Below are positions 17,835 through 25,736 of a stretch of 64,000 bases of DNA, in pieces. The position numbers and the translations under genes are program-made. Below the pieces are notes generated by a model. The model was not told the DNA's origin and searched no databases. It saw only the letters and a program-made list of their open reading frames with translations. Source of the DNA: Streptomyces sp. 378 (GTDB lineage Bacteria > Actinomycetota > Actinomycetes > Streptomycetales > Streptomycetaceae); contig NZ_JASKMS010000001.1 of the NCBI RefSeq assembly GCF_030124145.1, forward strand, positions 540,665 to 604,664, read 5' to 3'. How positions within the stretch are numbered: the first letter of the stretch is position 1; every line of letters starts with the position of its first letter.

Positions 17835-18398
17835 GGCCAGCCGTACCACCGCGTCGGCCACCTCGCGTTCGCTCATGCCACGGACGTCCGGCCGGTACCA
17901 CTCGACGATCGAGTTGATCATGCCGAAGACCAGCCGGGTCACCAGCCGGACCTCTATGTCGGCGCGCACGTCCCCGTCCGCGGCGGCCGCCTTGAGCAGG
18001 TCGGACACGCGGTGGTCGAAGTCCCGGCGCCGCTCCAGGGCCCACCGTTCGGTGTCGGTGTTGCCCCGCACCCGCAGCAGGAGGGTCACGTAGGGCAGCT
18101 CGGTGATGAGCACCTCGACCATGCGGCGGACGACGTACTCCAGGCGGTCGGCGGCGCGCCCCACGCGCGCGTGCTCCTCGTCCAGGATCCCGAAGAGACC
18201 GTCCAGCGCCCTGCTCACGGCCCGGCGCAGCAGCTCCTCCTTGCCGGACACGTGGTGGTAGATCGACGACTTGGAGATGCCGGCCGCCCGGGAGAGGTGC
18301 TCCATGGAGGTGCCGTCGTAACCGCGCTCGATGAACACCTGGACGGCGACGGACAGCAGCGTGTCCGGGGTGTAGGTGTCGCGCTTGGCGGTGGTCAT
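17808..18398 (-). CDS. TetR-family regulator of phenylacetate/acyl-CoA genes (PaaR-like)
   Basis: A 196-aa TetR protein with an N-terminal helix-turn-helix (GTSMEHLSRAAGISKSSIYH) and an alpha-helical ligand domain. Its ATG overlaps the stop of the 3-hydroxyacyl-CoA dehydrogenase gene in ATGA, so it is the second gene of that operon. With paaN divergent from the operon, it is the natural candidate for a PaaR-like repressor responding to phenylacetyl-CoA or a related acyl-CoA. A matching palindrome lies between the divergent genes, and another lies before the bkd operon. Function is inferred from context. Confidence 0.88.
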   Translation of the reverse strand: MTTAKRDTYTPDTLLSVAVQVFIERGYDGTSMEHLSRAAGISKSSIYHHVSGKEELLRRAVSRALDGLFGILDEEHARVGRAADRLEYVVRRMVEVLITELPYVTLLLRVRGNTDTERWALERRRDFDHRVSDLLKAAAADGDVRADIEVRLVTRLVFGMINSIVEWYRPDVRGMSEREVADAVVRLAFGGLRKAP

Positions 18399-19918
18399 GA
18401 GGCGGTGCCCTCCCGCGGGTCGGAGGCGTGGGCGTGGCGGTACAGCGCCAGGGACGGCGCGTAGCGTCCCGAGGGATCGCAGCGGTGGAGGTCGTCCAGG
18501 AGCGCGTAGGCCCAGGAACGGCCGAGCCGGCGGCTCCACTCGAAGGGGCCCAGGGGGTAGTTGACGCCCAGGCGCATCGCGGTGTCGATGTCCTCCTCGG
18601 TGGCCACGCCCTTGGCGACCGCGTCGTGCGCCAGATCGATGATCCGCGCGACCGTGCGGGCGACGATCATGCCGGGCACGTCGCCGATGAGGCTGACCCG
18701 CTTGCCGAGCGCCTGGAAGAGGCCGGTGGCCTCGGCGAGGGTCTGCGGGGAGGTGTCCTGGGCGGCGGACAGGGCGATCCGGGTGGCCTTGCGGTAGTCG
18801 AGCGCGAGGTCGAAGTGGACGACGTCCCGGAACTCCACGGCGGTCTGCCCGTCGGCCAGGACGAGCCGGCCGCCGCTCGGGAGCAGCAGACAGGCCCCCG
18901 CTTCCTCGTCGTCGTCCTCGTCGCGGACCGGGATGCCCGCCTCGCGGATCAGCGCGAGCAGCTCGGCCGCCGGGCCCAGGTCGCCCTCGGCGACGACGTA
19001 CGCGGGCGGCTGCCGCTTCTCGGCGGTGTCCGGCTCGGGGCGTTCGGCCCCGTCCCGGTACGCGTACCAGCCCTGGCCGCTCTTGCGGCCGAGCCGGCCG
19101 GACTCGACCAGGCGCCGCTGGGCGAGGGACGGGGTGAAGCGCACGTCCTGGAAGAAGGCCTGCCAGACGGAGTGCGTGACGGACTCGTTGACGTCCTGGC
19201 CGATCAGGTCGGTCAGCTCGAACGCGCCCATCCGGAAGCCGCCCGACTCGCGCAGCACGGCGTCGATGGTGGCCGGGTCGGCGCCCTGCGCCTCGTAGAC
19301 CGCGAAGGCCTCGGCGTAGAAGGGCCGCGCGATGCGGTTGACGATGAAGCCGGGGGTGTCCGCGCAGGCGACCGGCGTCTTGCCCCAGGCGCGCGCGGTC
19401 TCGTACGCGCGCGTGGCGTAGGTGACGTCGGTGGCGAACCCGGAGACGACCTCGACCAGCGGCAGCAGCGGCGCGGGGTTGAAGAAGTGCAGGCCGACGA
19501 ACCGGCCGGGGACGCGCAGGGCGCCGCCGATGGCCGTGACGGACAGCGACGAGGTGTTGGTGGCGAGCAGGCAGTCGTCGGAGACGATGCCCTCCAGCTC
19601 GCACAACAGTTCCTGTTTGACGTCCAGCCGCTCCAGGACCGCCTCGACGACCAGGGCGCAGTCGGCGAGCTCGGCGAGGTCCTCGGCGGGCCGCAGCCGG
19701 GCGCGGGCGGCGTCCCGGTCGGCGCCGGTGAGGCGCTCCTTCTCGACGAGCCGGTCCAGGCGGGCGCCGATCGCGTCGGCCGCCTCCCGGGCCCGCCCCG
19801 GAACGGTGTCGTACAGCCGTACGAGATGGCCCGCGACCAGCGCGACCTGGGCGATGCCCTGGCCCATGGTGCCGGTGCCGACGACGGCCACGGGGCTGCT
19901 GAGGTCGAGTGCTGTCAT
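18395..19918 (-). CDS. 3-hydroxyacyl-CoA dehydrogenase (PaaH-type)
   Basis: A 507-aa NAD-dependent dehydrogenase oxidising 3-hydroxyacyl-CoA. The N-terminal Rossmann motif is VVGTGTMGQGIAQVALVAGH, and the catalytic histidine lies in GLHFFNPAPLLPLVEVV. Two C-terminal 3HCDH domains are present, one around residues 190-285 (FIVNRIARPFYAEAFAVYE) and one near the end (GDVPGMIVARTVARIIDLAHD). That double arrangement is typical of 3-hydroxyadipyl-CoA dehydrogenases of phenylacetate catabolism. It is divergent from paaN and co-transcribed with the TetR gene. Confidence 0.92.
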   Translation of the reverse strand: MTALDLSSPVAVVGTGTMGQGIAQVALVAGHLVRLYDTVPGRAREAADAIGARLDRLVEKERLTGADRDAARARLRPAEDLAELADCALVVEAVLERLDVKQELLCELEGIVSDDCLLATNTSSLSVTAIGGALRVPGRFVGLHFFNPAPLLPLVEVVSGFATDVTYATRAYETARAWGKTPVACADTPGFIVNRIARPFYAEAFAVYEAQGADPATIDAVLRESGGFRMGAFELTDLIGQDVNESVTHSVWQAFFQDVRFTPSLAQRRLVESGRLGRKSGQGWYAYRDGAERPEPDTAEKRQPPAYVVAEGDLGPAAELLALIREAGIPVRDEDDDEEAGACLLLPSGGRLVLADGQTAVEFRDVVHFDLALDYRKATRIALSAAQDTSPQTLAEATGLFQALGKRVSLIGDVPGMIVARTVARIIDLAHDAVAKGVATEEDIDTAMRLGVNYPLGPFEWSRRLGRSWAYALLDDLHRCDPSGRYAPSLALYRHAHASDPREGTAS

Positions 19919-19969
19919 GGGCGCGATCCTCCCGCACGGGGTTTTCCACAGATGCGGTGGACCCCCTTG

Positions 19970-19989
19970 AACCGACCGATCGTTCGGTT
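19970..19989. promoter_or_regulatory. Candidate PaaR-type operator between paaN and the dehydrogenase
   Basis: AACCGACCGATCGTTCGGTT is a 20-bp palindrome broken at one symmetric pair. It is 51 bp upstream of the leftward dehydrogenase start and 89 bp upstream of paaN. Its core ACCGATCGTTCGGT (19975-19988) matches the PaaR-like core ACCGNNCGNNCGGT. A lone TTTTCCACA DnaA-like box lies at 19942-19950. Confidence 0.7.
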
Positions 19990-20078
19990 ACTCTAGCTCT
20001 GTCCGAGTGTTCCTGCCCAGGTTTCTGCCCAGGTCATGAACTCGACGAAGAGTTCTTGAGACGAGGAGTTGGTCACCC

Positions 20079-21770
20079 ATGACCGCCGCACTCTCGGCGC
20101 ACGAGCTGATCGCCCGGCACCGGTCCACCCTCGACCAGGCGCTGGAAGCGATCCGCACGCGCGCGTACTGGTCCCCGCACCCCGAGCACCCCAAGGCCTA
20201 CGGGGAGAACGGCAGCCTGGACGCGGCGGCGGGCAAGGCCGCCTTCGACGCCCTGCTCGGCTCCCGCCTCGACCTCGGCCAGCCCGGGACGGACGACTGG
20301 GTGGGCGGCGAGACGTCCCCGTACGGCATCGAACTGGGCGTGACGTACCCGCACGCGGACCTCGACGTGCTGCTGCCCGCCATGAAGGCCGGCCAGCGGG
20401 CCTGGCGCGACGCGGGCGCCGAGCAGCGCGCGGTGGTCTGCCTGGAGATCCTCAAGCGCGTCAGCGACCGGACGCACGAGTTCGCGCACGCGGTGATGCA
20501 CACCTCCGGCCAGGCCTTCATGATGGCGTTCCAGGCGGGCGGGCCGCACGCGCAGGACCGCGGCCTGGAAGCGGTGGCGTACGCGTACGTGGAGCAGGTC
20601 CGCACGCCCGACAACGCCGAGTGGAGCAAGCCGCAGGGCAAGCGCGACCCGCTGGCCATGACCAAGCAGTTCACGCCGGTCCCGCGCGGCATCGGCCTGG
20701 TGATCGGCTGCAACACCTTCCCGACGTGGAACGGCTACCCGGGCCTGTTCGCCTCCCTCGCCACCGGCAACGCGGTCCTGGTCAAGCCCCACCCGCGCGC
20801 GGTGCTGCCCCTCGCGCTCACCGTGCAGATCGCGCGCGAGGTGCTCGCCGAGACCGGTTTCGACCCGAACCTGATCGCGCTGGCCGCCGAGAACCCCGGC
20901 GAAGGCATCGCCAAGACCCTCGCGCTGCGCCCCGAGATCCGGATCATCGACTACACGGGCTCGACCGAGTTCGGCGACTGGCTGGAGGCCAACGCCCGTC
21001 AGGCGCAGGTCTACACGGAGAAGGCCGGCGTCAACACGGTCGTCCTCCACTCCACGTCCGACTACAAGGGCATGCTCTCCAACCTGGCGTTCTCGCTGTC
21101 CCTGTACAGCGGCCAGATGTGCACCACCCCGCAGAACCTTCTCGTCCCCCGCGAGGGCATCTCCACCGACCAGGGCCCCAAGTCCTACGACGAGGTGGTC
21201 GCCGACCTCGCCCAGTCGGTCGACGGGCTCCTCGGTGACGACGCCCGGGCGAACGCGCTGCTCGGCGCGATCGTCAACCCGGACGTCAAGGCCCGTCTGG
21301 AGGCCGCTTCCGGACTGGGTGAGGTCGCCCTGGCCTCCCGGGAGATCGCCAACCCGGACTTCCCGGGTGCGGTCGTCCGCACGCCGGTGATCGTCAAGCT
21401 GGACGGGGCCAAGCCGGACGCCGAGGCCGCGTACATGAGCGAGTGCTTCGGACCGGTGTCCTTCGCCGTGGCCGTCGACTCCGCCGCGGACGCGACCGAG
21501 CTGCTCCGGCGGACGGTCCGCGAGAAGGGCGCGATGACCGTCGGGGCGTACACCACCGACCCGGAGGTCGAGCAGGCCGTTCAGGAGGTCTGCCTGGAGG
21601 AGGCGGCGCAGCTGTCGCTGAACCTCACGGGCGGGGTGTATGTGAACCAGACGGCCGCGTTCTCCGACTTCCACGGCTCGGGAGGCAACCCGGCGGCGAG
21701 TGCGGCGCTGTGTGACGGGGCGTTCGTCGCCAACCGGTTCCGTGTGGTCGAGGTGCGGCGGGACGCCTAG
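20079..21770 (+). CDS. paaN: Phenylacetic acid degradation protein PaaN (aldehyde dehydrogenase family)
   Basis: A 563-aa aldehyde-dehydrogenase-fold protein of the PaaN family, acting on the ring-opened semialdehyde of phenylacetyl-CoA catabolism. The catalytic cysteine lies in GQMCTTPQNLLV, and the C-terminal conserved segment SECFGPVSFAVAV is present. Unlike PaaZ it has no MaoC hydratase domain at its end. The ATG at 20079 follows AGGAGTTGGTCACCC. It is divergent from the hydroxyacyl-CoA dehydrogenase/TetR operon. No epoxidase (paaABCDE) genes are in this window. Confidence 0.92.
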   Translation: MTAALSAHELIARHRSTLDQALEAIRTRAYWSPHPEHPKAYGENGSLDAAAGKAAFDALLGSRLDLGQPGTDDWVGGETSPYGIELGVTYPHADLDVLLPAMKAGQRAWRDAGAEQRAVVCLEILKRVSDRTHEFAHAVMHTSGQAFMMAFQAGGPHAQDRGLEAVAYAYVEQVRTPDNAEWSKPQGKRDPLAMTKQFTPVPRGIGLVIGCNTFPTWNGYPGLFASLATGNAVLVKPHPRAVLPLALTVQIAREVLAETGFDPNLIALAAENPGEGIAKTLALRPEIRIIDYTGSTEFGDWLEANARQAQVYTEKAGVNTVVLHSTSDYKGMLSNLAFSLSLYSGQMCTTPQNLLVPREGISTDQGPKSYDEVVADLAQSVDGLLGDDARANALLGAIVNPDVKARLEAASGLGEVALASREIANPDFPGAVVRTPVIVKLDGAKPDAEAAYMSECFGPVSFAVAVDSAADATELLRRTVREKGAMTVGAYTTDPEVEQAVQEVCLEEAAQLSLNLTGGVYVNQTAAFSDFHGSGGNPAASAALCDGAFVANRFRVVEVRRDA

Positions 21771-21872
21771 CAGCCGTAGATCGTGATCTCGATGGTGAGG
21801 GGCGCCGAGGCGACAGTCGGACAGCGTCGACCATCTGGCCGAGACCGCCCACGCCGTCGGCTCCTTCTCCCT

Positions 21873-22277
21873 CTACCCGAGTTCACCGAGACGGAGGGCG
21901 TCCCTTATCTCGCTGAGCTTCGCGGTCGTCGCCGGGGTCTGTTCCTGCGCTTGTTCAGCGAGTCGGAGGGCATCGTCAATCTCGCTGAGCTTCGCCGAGG
22001 ACAGGACGGCCGCCCGCTCTATCAGGTCGTCCCGTGACACAGTGGTCAGCCACGTGCAAGGGGTGAAGCCTGGACGCGGGAAAGCGAGCCGCAGCACGCC
22101 TTCGAACGGCACTCCTTCACCGGCGCCCACCATCACTTCGATGCCCAGACCGCTAATGTCGACGCCCGCCGGAGCGACGACCTGCATCACCCGGATCCCG
22201 GACGCGTCGTCTCCCGACAGCAGTACGACCAACCTCCGCTCGTCGAACTGGACCCACCAGACTTCGCCACGTTGCAC
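21873..22277 (-). CDS. Orphan MazF/PemK-like toxin-family protein
   Basis: A 134-aa protein whose first 105 residues match the PemK/MazF endoribonuclease fold: VQRGEVWWVQFDERRLVVLL at the start and CTWLTTVSRDDLIERAAVLS near the end. The GTG at 22277 has GGAGGA immediately upstream, with close spacing. The C-terminus carries a duplicated motif, AKLSEIDDALRL and AKLSEIRDALRL, absent from ordinary MazF. No antitoxin gene is adjacent: paaN ends 103 bp downstream and a transposase starts divergently upstream. It could be an inactive or retired toxin, or a MazF-fold regulator. Confidence 0.7.
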   Translation of the reverse strand: MQRGEVWWVQFDERRLVVLLSGDDASGIRVMQVVAPAGVDISGLGIEVMVGAGEGVPFEGVLRLAFPRPGFTPCTWLTTVSRDDLIERAAVLSSAKLSEIDDALRLAEQAQEQTPATTAKLSEIRDALRLGELG

Positions 22278-22365
22278 AAGTCCTCCAGACACAGGACGGC
22301 AGACAGACGCTGCGCGAGCCTGACGCGCTGTGGAGACGGGTGCGGCCACCGTTGATCATCGGTGT

Positions 22366-23769
22366 GTGAAGACTGAAGATCACGCGGTGGCCGCAGGTCA
22401 CAGCGTAAACCCTGCCCACTGGCAGGAGGCGTTCGAGGGCCTGATGAGCCGGATAGCGGGACGGTTCACGCGGGTCGAATCCCGGCGTCGAGCCCGGAAG
22501 TTGGTACTCGACCTGCTGTCGGACCTGCCGCGCAAGAACTGCTGGACCATCGCCGAGTGGGTCGGGGACAGGACCCCGGACGGCATGCAGCACCTGCTCG
22601 GGCGGGTTAAGTGGGACGCCGACCAGGTCCGCGACGACGTGGGTGACTACGTGGTGGAGTATCTGCACGACGACGAGGCGGTGCTGGTGGTCGACGAGAC
22701 CGGCGACGTGAAGAAAGGCACCGACACTGTCGGTGTCCAGCGCCAGTACACCGGCACCGCCGGACGCGTCGAGAACAGCCAGGTAGCCGTTTACCTCGCC
22801 TACTCGACCCCGCGAGGGCACGCGGCGATCGACCGGGAACTCTATGTTCCGCGTTCCTGGACCTCCGACCCCGACCGCTGCCGGGCCGCCGGACTCGGTG
22901 ACAAGACGGAGTTCGCGACCAAGCCAGAGCTGGCCGCCCGCATGGTCACCCGATTCCTGGACGCCGGCCACCGGGCCGCATGGGTCGCGGGAGACGAGGT
23001 CTACGGCGGCAACCCGAGGCTGCGCGCCGCGCTGGAGGAACGCGGGACCGGCTACGTCCTAGCGGTGGCCTGCTCGCACGAAGTCACCACAGGCGCCGGG
23101 AAGTTCCGCGCGGACACACTGGCCAGGAAGGTGCCCAAGAGGGCCTGGCAGAAGCTGTCCGCAGGGGTCGGAGCCAAGGGCCACCGCTTCTACGACTGGG
23201 CCGTCATCGACCTCACCGACCCCCGGCCCGGGAGCCAGCAGTTGCTGATCCGCCGCAACCGCAGCACCGGCGAACTCGCGTACTACCGCTGCTACTCGCC
23301 GGCCGCAGTGCCGCTGACCACCCTGGTGCGCGTCGCTGGATCAAGGTGGCGGGTCGAGGAGTTTTTCCAGTCCGGCAAAGGCTTGGCGGCCTTGGGCGAG
23401 CACCAGGTCCGGCGCTACTCGTCCTGGTCCCGCCGGGTCACCCTGGCCATGCTTGCGCACGCCTTTTCTCGCGGTCACCGCGGCGCAGGCAGCGGCAAAG
23501 GGGGCTGCAGAAACGGTTCCACCCTGGTTCCGCTCACCGTGGCGGAAATCCGCCGGCTGCTGGCAGCTGGCCTCGCGCACCGATCCCGCCCGCCGCTTCG
23601 CATCCACGCAATGAGCTGGTCACGGTGGCGGCGCAGGCGTCAGGCCGTCGCCAGACACTGCCACTACCGGCGACGATGCCACTCGTTGGAGGGGCGGTCC
23701 GGCAAGACCGCCCCTGACATGCCATCAGCCCACTACACTCCCCACGATGCCTCTGACCAGGCCAGATAG
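22366..23769 (+). CDS. IS701-family transposase, locally frame-shifted near the C-terminus
   Basis: A DDE transposase of about 467 aa. The catalytic core shows AVLVVDETGDVKKGTDTVGV, AWVAGDEVYGGNPRLR and RWRVEEFFQSGKGLAALGEHQVRR. At the TTTT at about 23463-23466 the protein leaves the family frame. The alternative frame there reads HAFLAVTAAQAAAKGAA, as IS701 proteins do. The normal frame returns by about 23525 (LVPLTVAEIRRLLAAGLAH), so two compensating indels are likely. The tail after CHYRRR also looks abnormal, as if the true stop was lost. The start is uncertain (GTG 22366 or GTG 22330). Activity is doubtful. Confidence 0.85.
   Translation: MKTEDHAVAAGHSVNPAHWQEAFEGLMSRIAGRFTRVESRRRARKLVLDLLSDLPRKNCWTIAEWVGDRTPDGMQHLLGRVKWDADQVRDDVGDYVVEYLHDDEAVLVVDETGDVKKGTDTVGVQRQYTGTAGRVENSQVAVYLAYSTPRGHAAIDRELYVPRSWTSDPDRCRAAGLGDKTEFATKPELAARMVTRFLDAGHRAAWVAGDEVYGGNPRLRAALEERGTGYVLAVACSHEVTTGAGKFRADTLARKVPKRAWQKLSAGVGAKGHRFYDWAVIDLTDPRPGSQQLLIRRNRSTGELAYYRCYSPAAVPLTTLVRVAGSRWRVEEFFQSGKGLAALGEHQVRRYSSWSRRVTLAMLAHAFSRGHRGAGSGKGGCRNGSTLVPLTVAEIRRLLAAGLAHRSRPPLRIHAMSWSRWRRRRQAVARHCHYRRRCHSLEGRSGKTAPDMPSAHYTPHDASDQAR
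23691..23714 (+). terminator. Hairpin near the transposase 3' end
   Basis: GGGGCGGTC-CGGCAA-GACCGCCCC forms a 9-bp perfect stem. It lies inside the apparent 3' end of the transposase frame, supporting the idea that the original stop codon was upstream. Confidence 0.5.
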
Positions 23770-23787
23770 CGAACCGCTGCTGGAGTA

Positions 23788-24528
23788 CTAGGAGGCACCG
23801 CAGCTCCAGTGGTACAGGGTCATCGCCACGCTCGTCGCCAGGTTGTAGCTGCTCACCTGGGGGCGCATCGGGAGCGACAGCAAGTGGTCCGCACGCGCGC
23901 GCAGTTCCGTGCACAGGCCGGTGCGTTCGGAGCCGAAGGCGAGGACGGCGTCGTCCGGGAGGGTGACGGCCCGGATGTCGTCACCCTCCGGATCGAGGGC
24001 GAACAGGGGTCCGGGCGGCAGCTCGGACACCTCGAGACGCTCCACGGCCGTAGCGAAGTGCAGTCCCGCCCCACCGCGTACGACGGTGGGGTGCCAGGGG
24101 TCGACCGTCCCGGTCGTCACCACGCCGGTCGCACCGAACCCGGCGGCCAGGCGGATCACCGCGCCCGCGTTGCCGAGGTTGCGCGGGTTGTCGAGAACGA
24201 CGACCGGCGCCGTGCGGGGCACCTGCGCCAGCTTCTCCAGGTGGCGGGCGCGGGAGGGCCGGACGGCCAGGGCGGCCACGGCGGTGGGGTGCGCACGCGG
24301 CACGAACGTCGCGTACGTCCGGTGCGGCACCTCCGTCAGCAGCCCGGCCAGCGCGTCCCGTACGTCCGGGGCCAACTCGTCGGCGAGGGCGAGAGCGGCC
24401 GCCCGGTCGGCGGTGACCGCCAAGGGCACCTCGGCGCCGAAACGCAGCGCGTGCTTGAGGGCGTGGAACCCGTCGAGCAGGACGGTCTCGCCGGCGAGCC
24501 GGTGCCAGGCGGTCACGGGGTCGGTCAT
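23788..24528 (-). CDS. TrmH-family (SpoU) RNA 2'-O-methyltransferase
   Basis: A 246-aa SPOUT methyltransferase that would methylate a ribose 2'-OH in tRNA or rRNA using S-adenosylmethionine. The three SpoU motifs are NPRNLGNAGAVIR, LAFGSERTGL and LPMRPQVSSYNLATSVAMTL, which form the trefoil-knot cofactor site. An N-terminal substrate-binding extension of about 110 residues precedes them. The start ATG overlaps the stop of the HTTM gene in ATGA. The TAG stop lies at the presumed insertion-sequence boundary, so the last residues may have been altered by the insertion. Confidence 0.9.
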   Translation of the reverse strand: MTDPVTAWHRLAGETVLLDGFHALKHALRFGAEVPLAVTADRAAALALADELAPDVRDALAGLLTEVPHRTYATFVPRAHPTAVAALAVRPSRARHLEKLAQVPRTAPVVVLDNPRNLGNAGAVIRLAAGFGATGVVTTGTVDPWHPTVVRGGAGLHFATAVERLEVSELPPGPLFALDPEGDDIRAVTLPDDAVLAFGSERTGLCTELRARADHLLSLPMRPQVSSYNLATSVAMTLYHWSCGAS

Positions 24529-25736
24529 GCCCCGAAGCCTACGTGCGCCGCCTCGGGGCTCTCGGGCGCGCGCTGTCGCGGGACCGGCGTACGCCCGCCC
24601 CGGCGCGGGAGCCGGTCACGGGCGCGTGCCACCCGGCCGCCCAGCCGCCGCAGGAAGCCCGTCGGCAGGAACACCGCGTCCGCGGCGATCATCGCGAGCG
24701 AGAAGAAGGGCAGTCCGAGGACCACGGCGATCACCGCGTGCTCGGTCATCATGACCGCCAGCAGGACGTTCTTCACCCGCCGGTTGAACAGGGTGAACGG
24801 GAAGGCGACCTGCACGAGGACCGTCCCGTACGTCACCAGCATCACCATCGTGCCGCTGGCCGACAGCAGGTCGGCGAGGGCGGGCCAGGGCGAGAAGTAC
24901 TCCAGGTGGAGCGGGTAGTAGACCGCGGTGCCGTCCTGCCAGCGGGAGCCCTGGATCTTGTACCAGCCGGCCGTCGCGTAGATCAGACAGGCCTCGGCCA
25001 TGATCACGAGCAGGGCGCCGTTGTGCACGATGGCGGCGACGACGTCCAGCAGGATCCGCGGTTCACCGGTGCCGGACCGGCGTCCGGCCAGCCACCACAG
25101 GGCCTGCACCGCCCACACCGTCCACAGCAGGCCCGGTATGAGCCAGTCGCCCTGCATCCGGCCGGCCAGGGTGACCGCGACCAGCACGAACCCGAGCGCG
25201 CCCCACAGGGCAGGGCCCGTCCGGTCCGTGACCCGCTCGCCCCGCGCGCGGGCCGCCCGGTCCCGTTCGCCCCGCTTGGCGTCCAGCGACCACACCTGCG
25301 CGCACCGCGTGAACACCAGGTAGATCGACATCAGGTGCAGCACGTTGTCGCCACCGTCACCCATGAAGACACTGCGGTTCTGCAGCGACAGCACCCCGAC
25401 CATGAACAGCACCGACATGGTGCGGGTGCGCCAGCCCAGCAGCAGCAGGGCGCTGGACAGCACCGCGAGCGCGTAGACGATCTCGAACCAGACGCGGCCG
25501 TCCGACCACATCAGGATGGTGAAGGAACCGTTGGAAGTGACCAGCTGCTGACCCAGGTCCCAGCTCCAGGGGCCGTCCGGCCCGTACAGCTCGTGGCGGT
25601 GGGGGAGCTCGCGGAGCAGGAACAGCAGCCAGGTGGCGCTGAAGCCGATACGGATGACGGCCGTCTGATAGGGGCCCAGGGCGGCCTCGGTGACGCGGGC
25701 GATGCCGCCCGAGACGGCCAGCGAGAAGCGGTTCAC
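24525..25736 (-). CDS. HTTM-domain integral membrane protein
   Basis: A 403-aa multispan membrane protein of the HTTM family, distantly related to vitamin-K-dependent gamma-carboxylase. Several helices are visible (LFLLRELPHRHELYGPDGPW region, YALAVLSSALLLLGW, LMSIYLVFTRCAQVW, LLVIMAEACLIYATAGWYKI, VLLAVMMTEHAVIAVVLGLP). The family motif GWYKIQGSRWQDGTAVYYPL is intact. The GTG at 25736 overlaps the stop of the DUF5819 gene in GTGA. HTTM and DUF5819 proteins are habitually paired, but their reaction is unknown. Confidence 0.88.
   Translation of the reverse strand: MNRFSLAVSGGIARVTEAALGPYQTAVIRIGFSATWLLFLLRELPHRHELYGPDGPWSWDLGQQLVTSNGSFTILMWSDGRVWFEIVYALAVLSSALLLLGWRTRTMSVLFMVGVLSLQNRSVFMGDGGDNVLHLMSIYLVFTRCAQVWSLDAKRGERDRAARARGERVTDRTGPALWGALGFVLVAVTLAGRMQGDWLIPGLLWTVWAVQALWWLAGRRSGTGEPRILLDVVAAIVHNGALLVIMAEACLIYATAGWYKIQGSRWQDGTAVYYPLHLEYFSPWPALADLLSASGTMVMLVTYGTVLVQVAFPFTLFNRRVKNVLLAVMMTEHAVIAVVLGLPFFSLAMIAADAVFLPTGFLRRLGGRVARARDRLPRRGGRTPVPRQRAPESPEAAHVGFGA

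Larger units (their letters stand above)
22366..23791 (+). mobile_element. IS701-family insertion sequence (ends not resolved)
   Basis: One transposase gene inserted between the MazF-like gene and trmH. The right end probably includes CTGGAGTACTAG (23780-23791), a sequence I associate with IS701-like ends. It supplies or overlaps the trmH stop codon. I could not find a matching left inverted repeat or a target duplication, so the left boundary given is only the transposase start. Confidence 0.55.

Noticed and set aside
17572..18045. 157-codon minus-strand frame ending in a hydrophobic stretch
   Set aside because: It overlaps the TetR gene in another frame and has no start of its own in the hydrophobic part. 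At most it is a gene remnant; it is mentioned as such rather than called.
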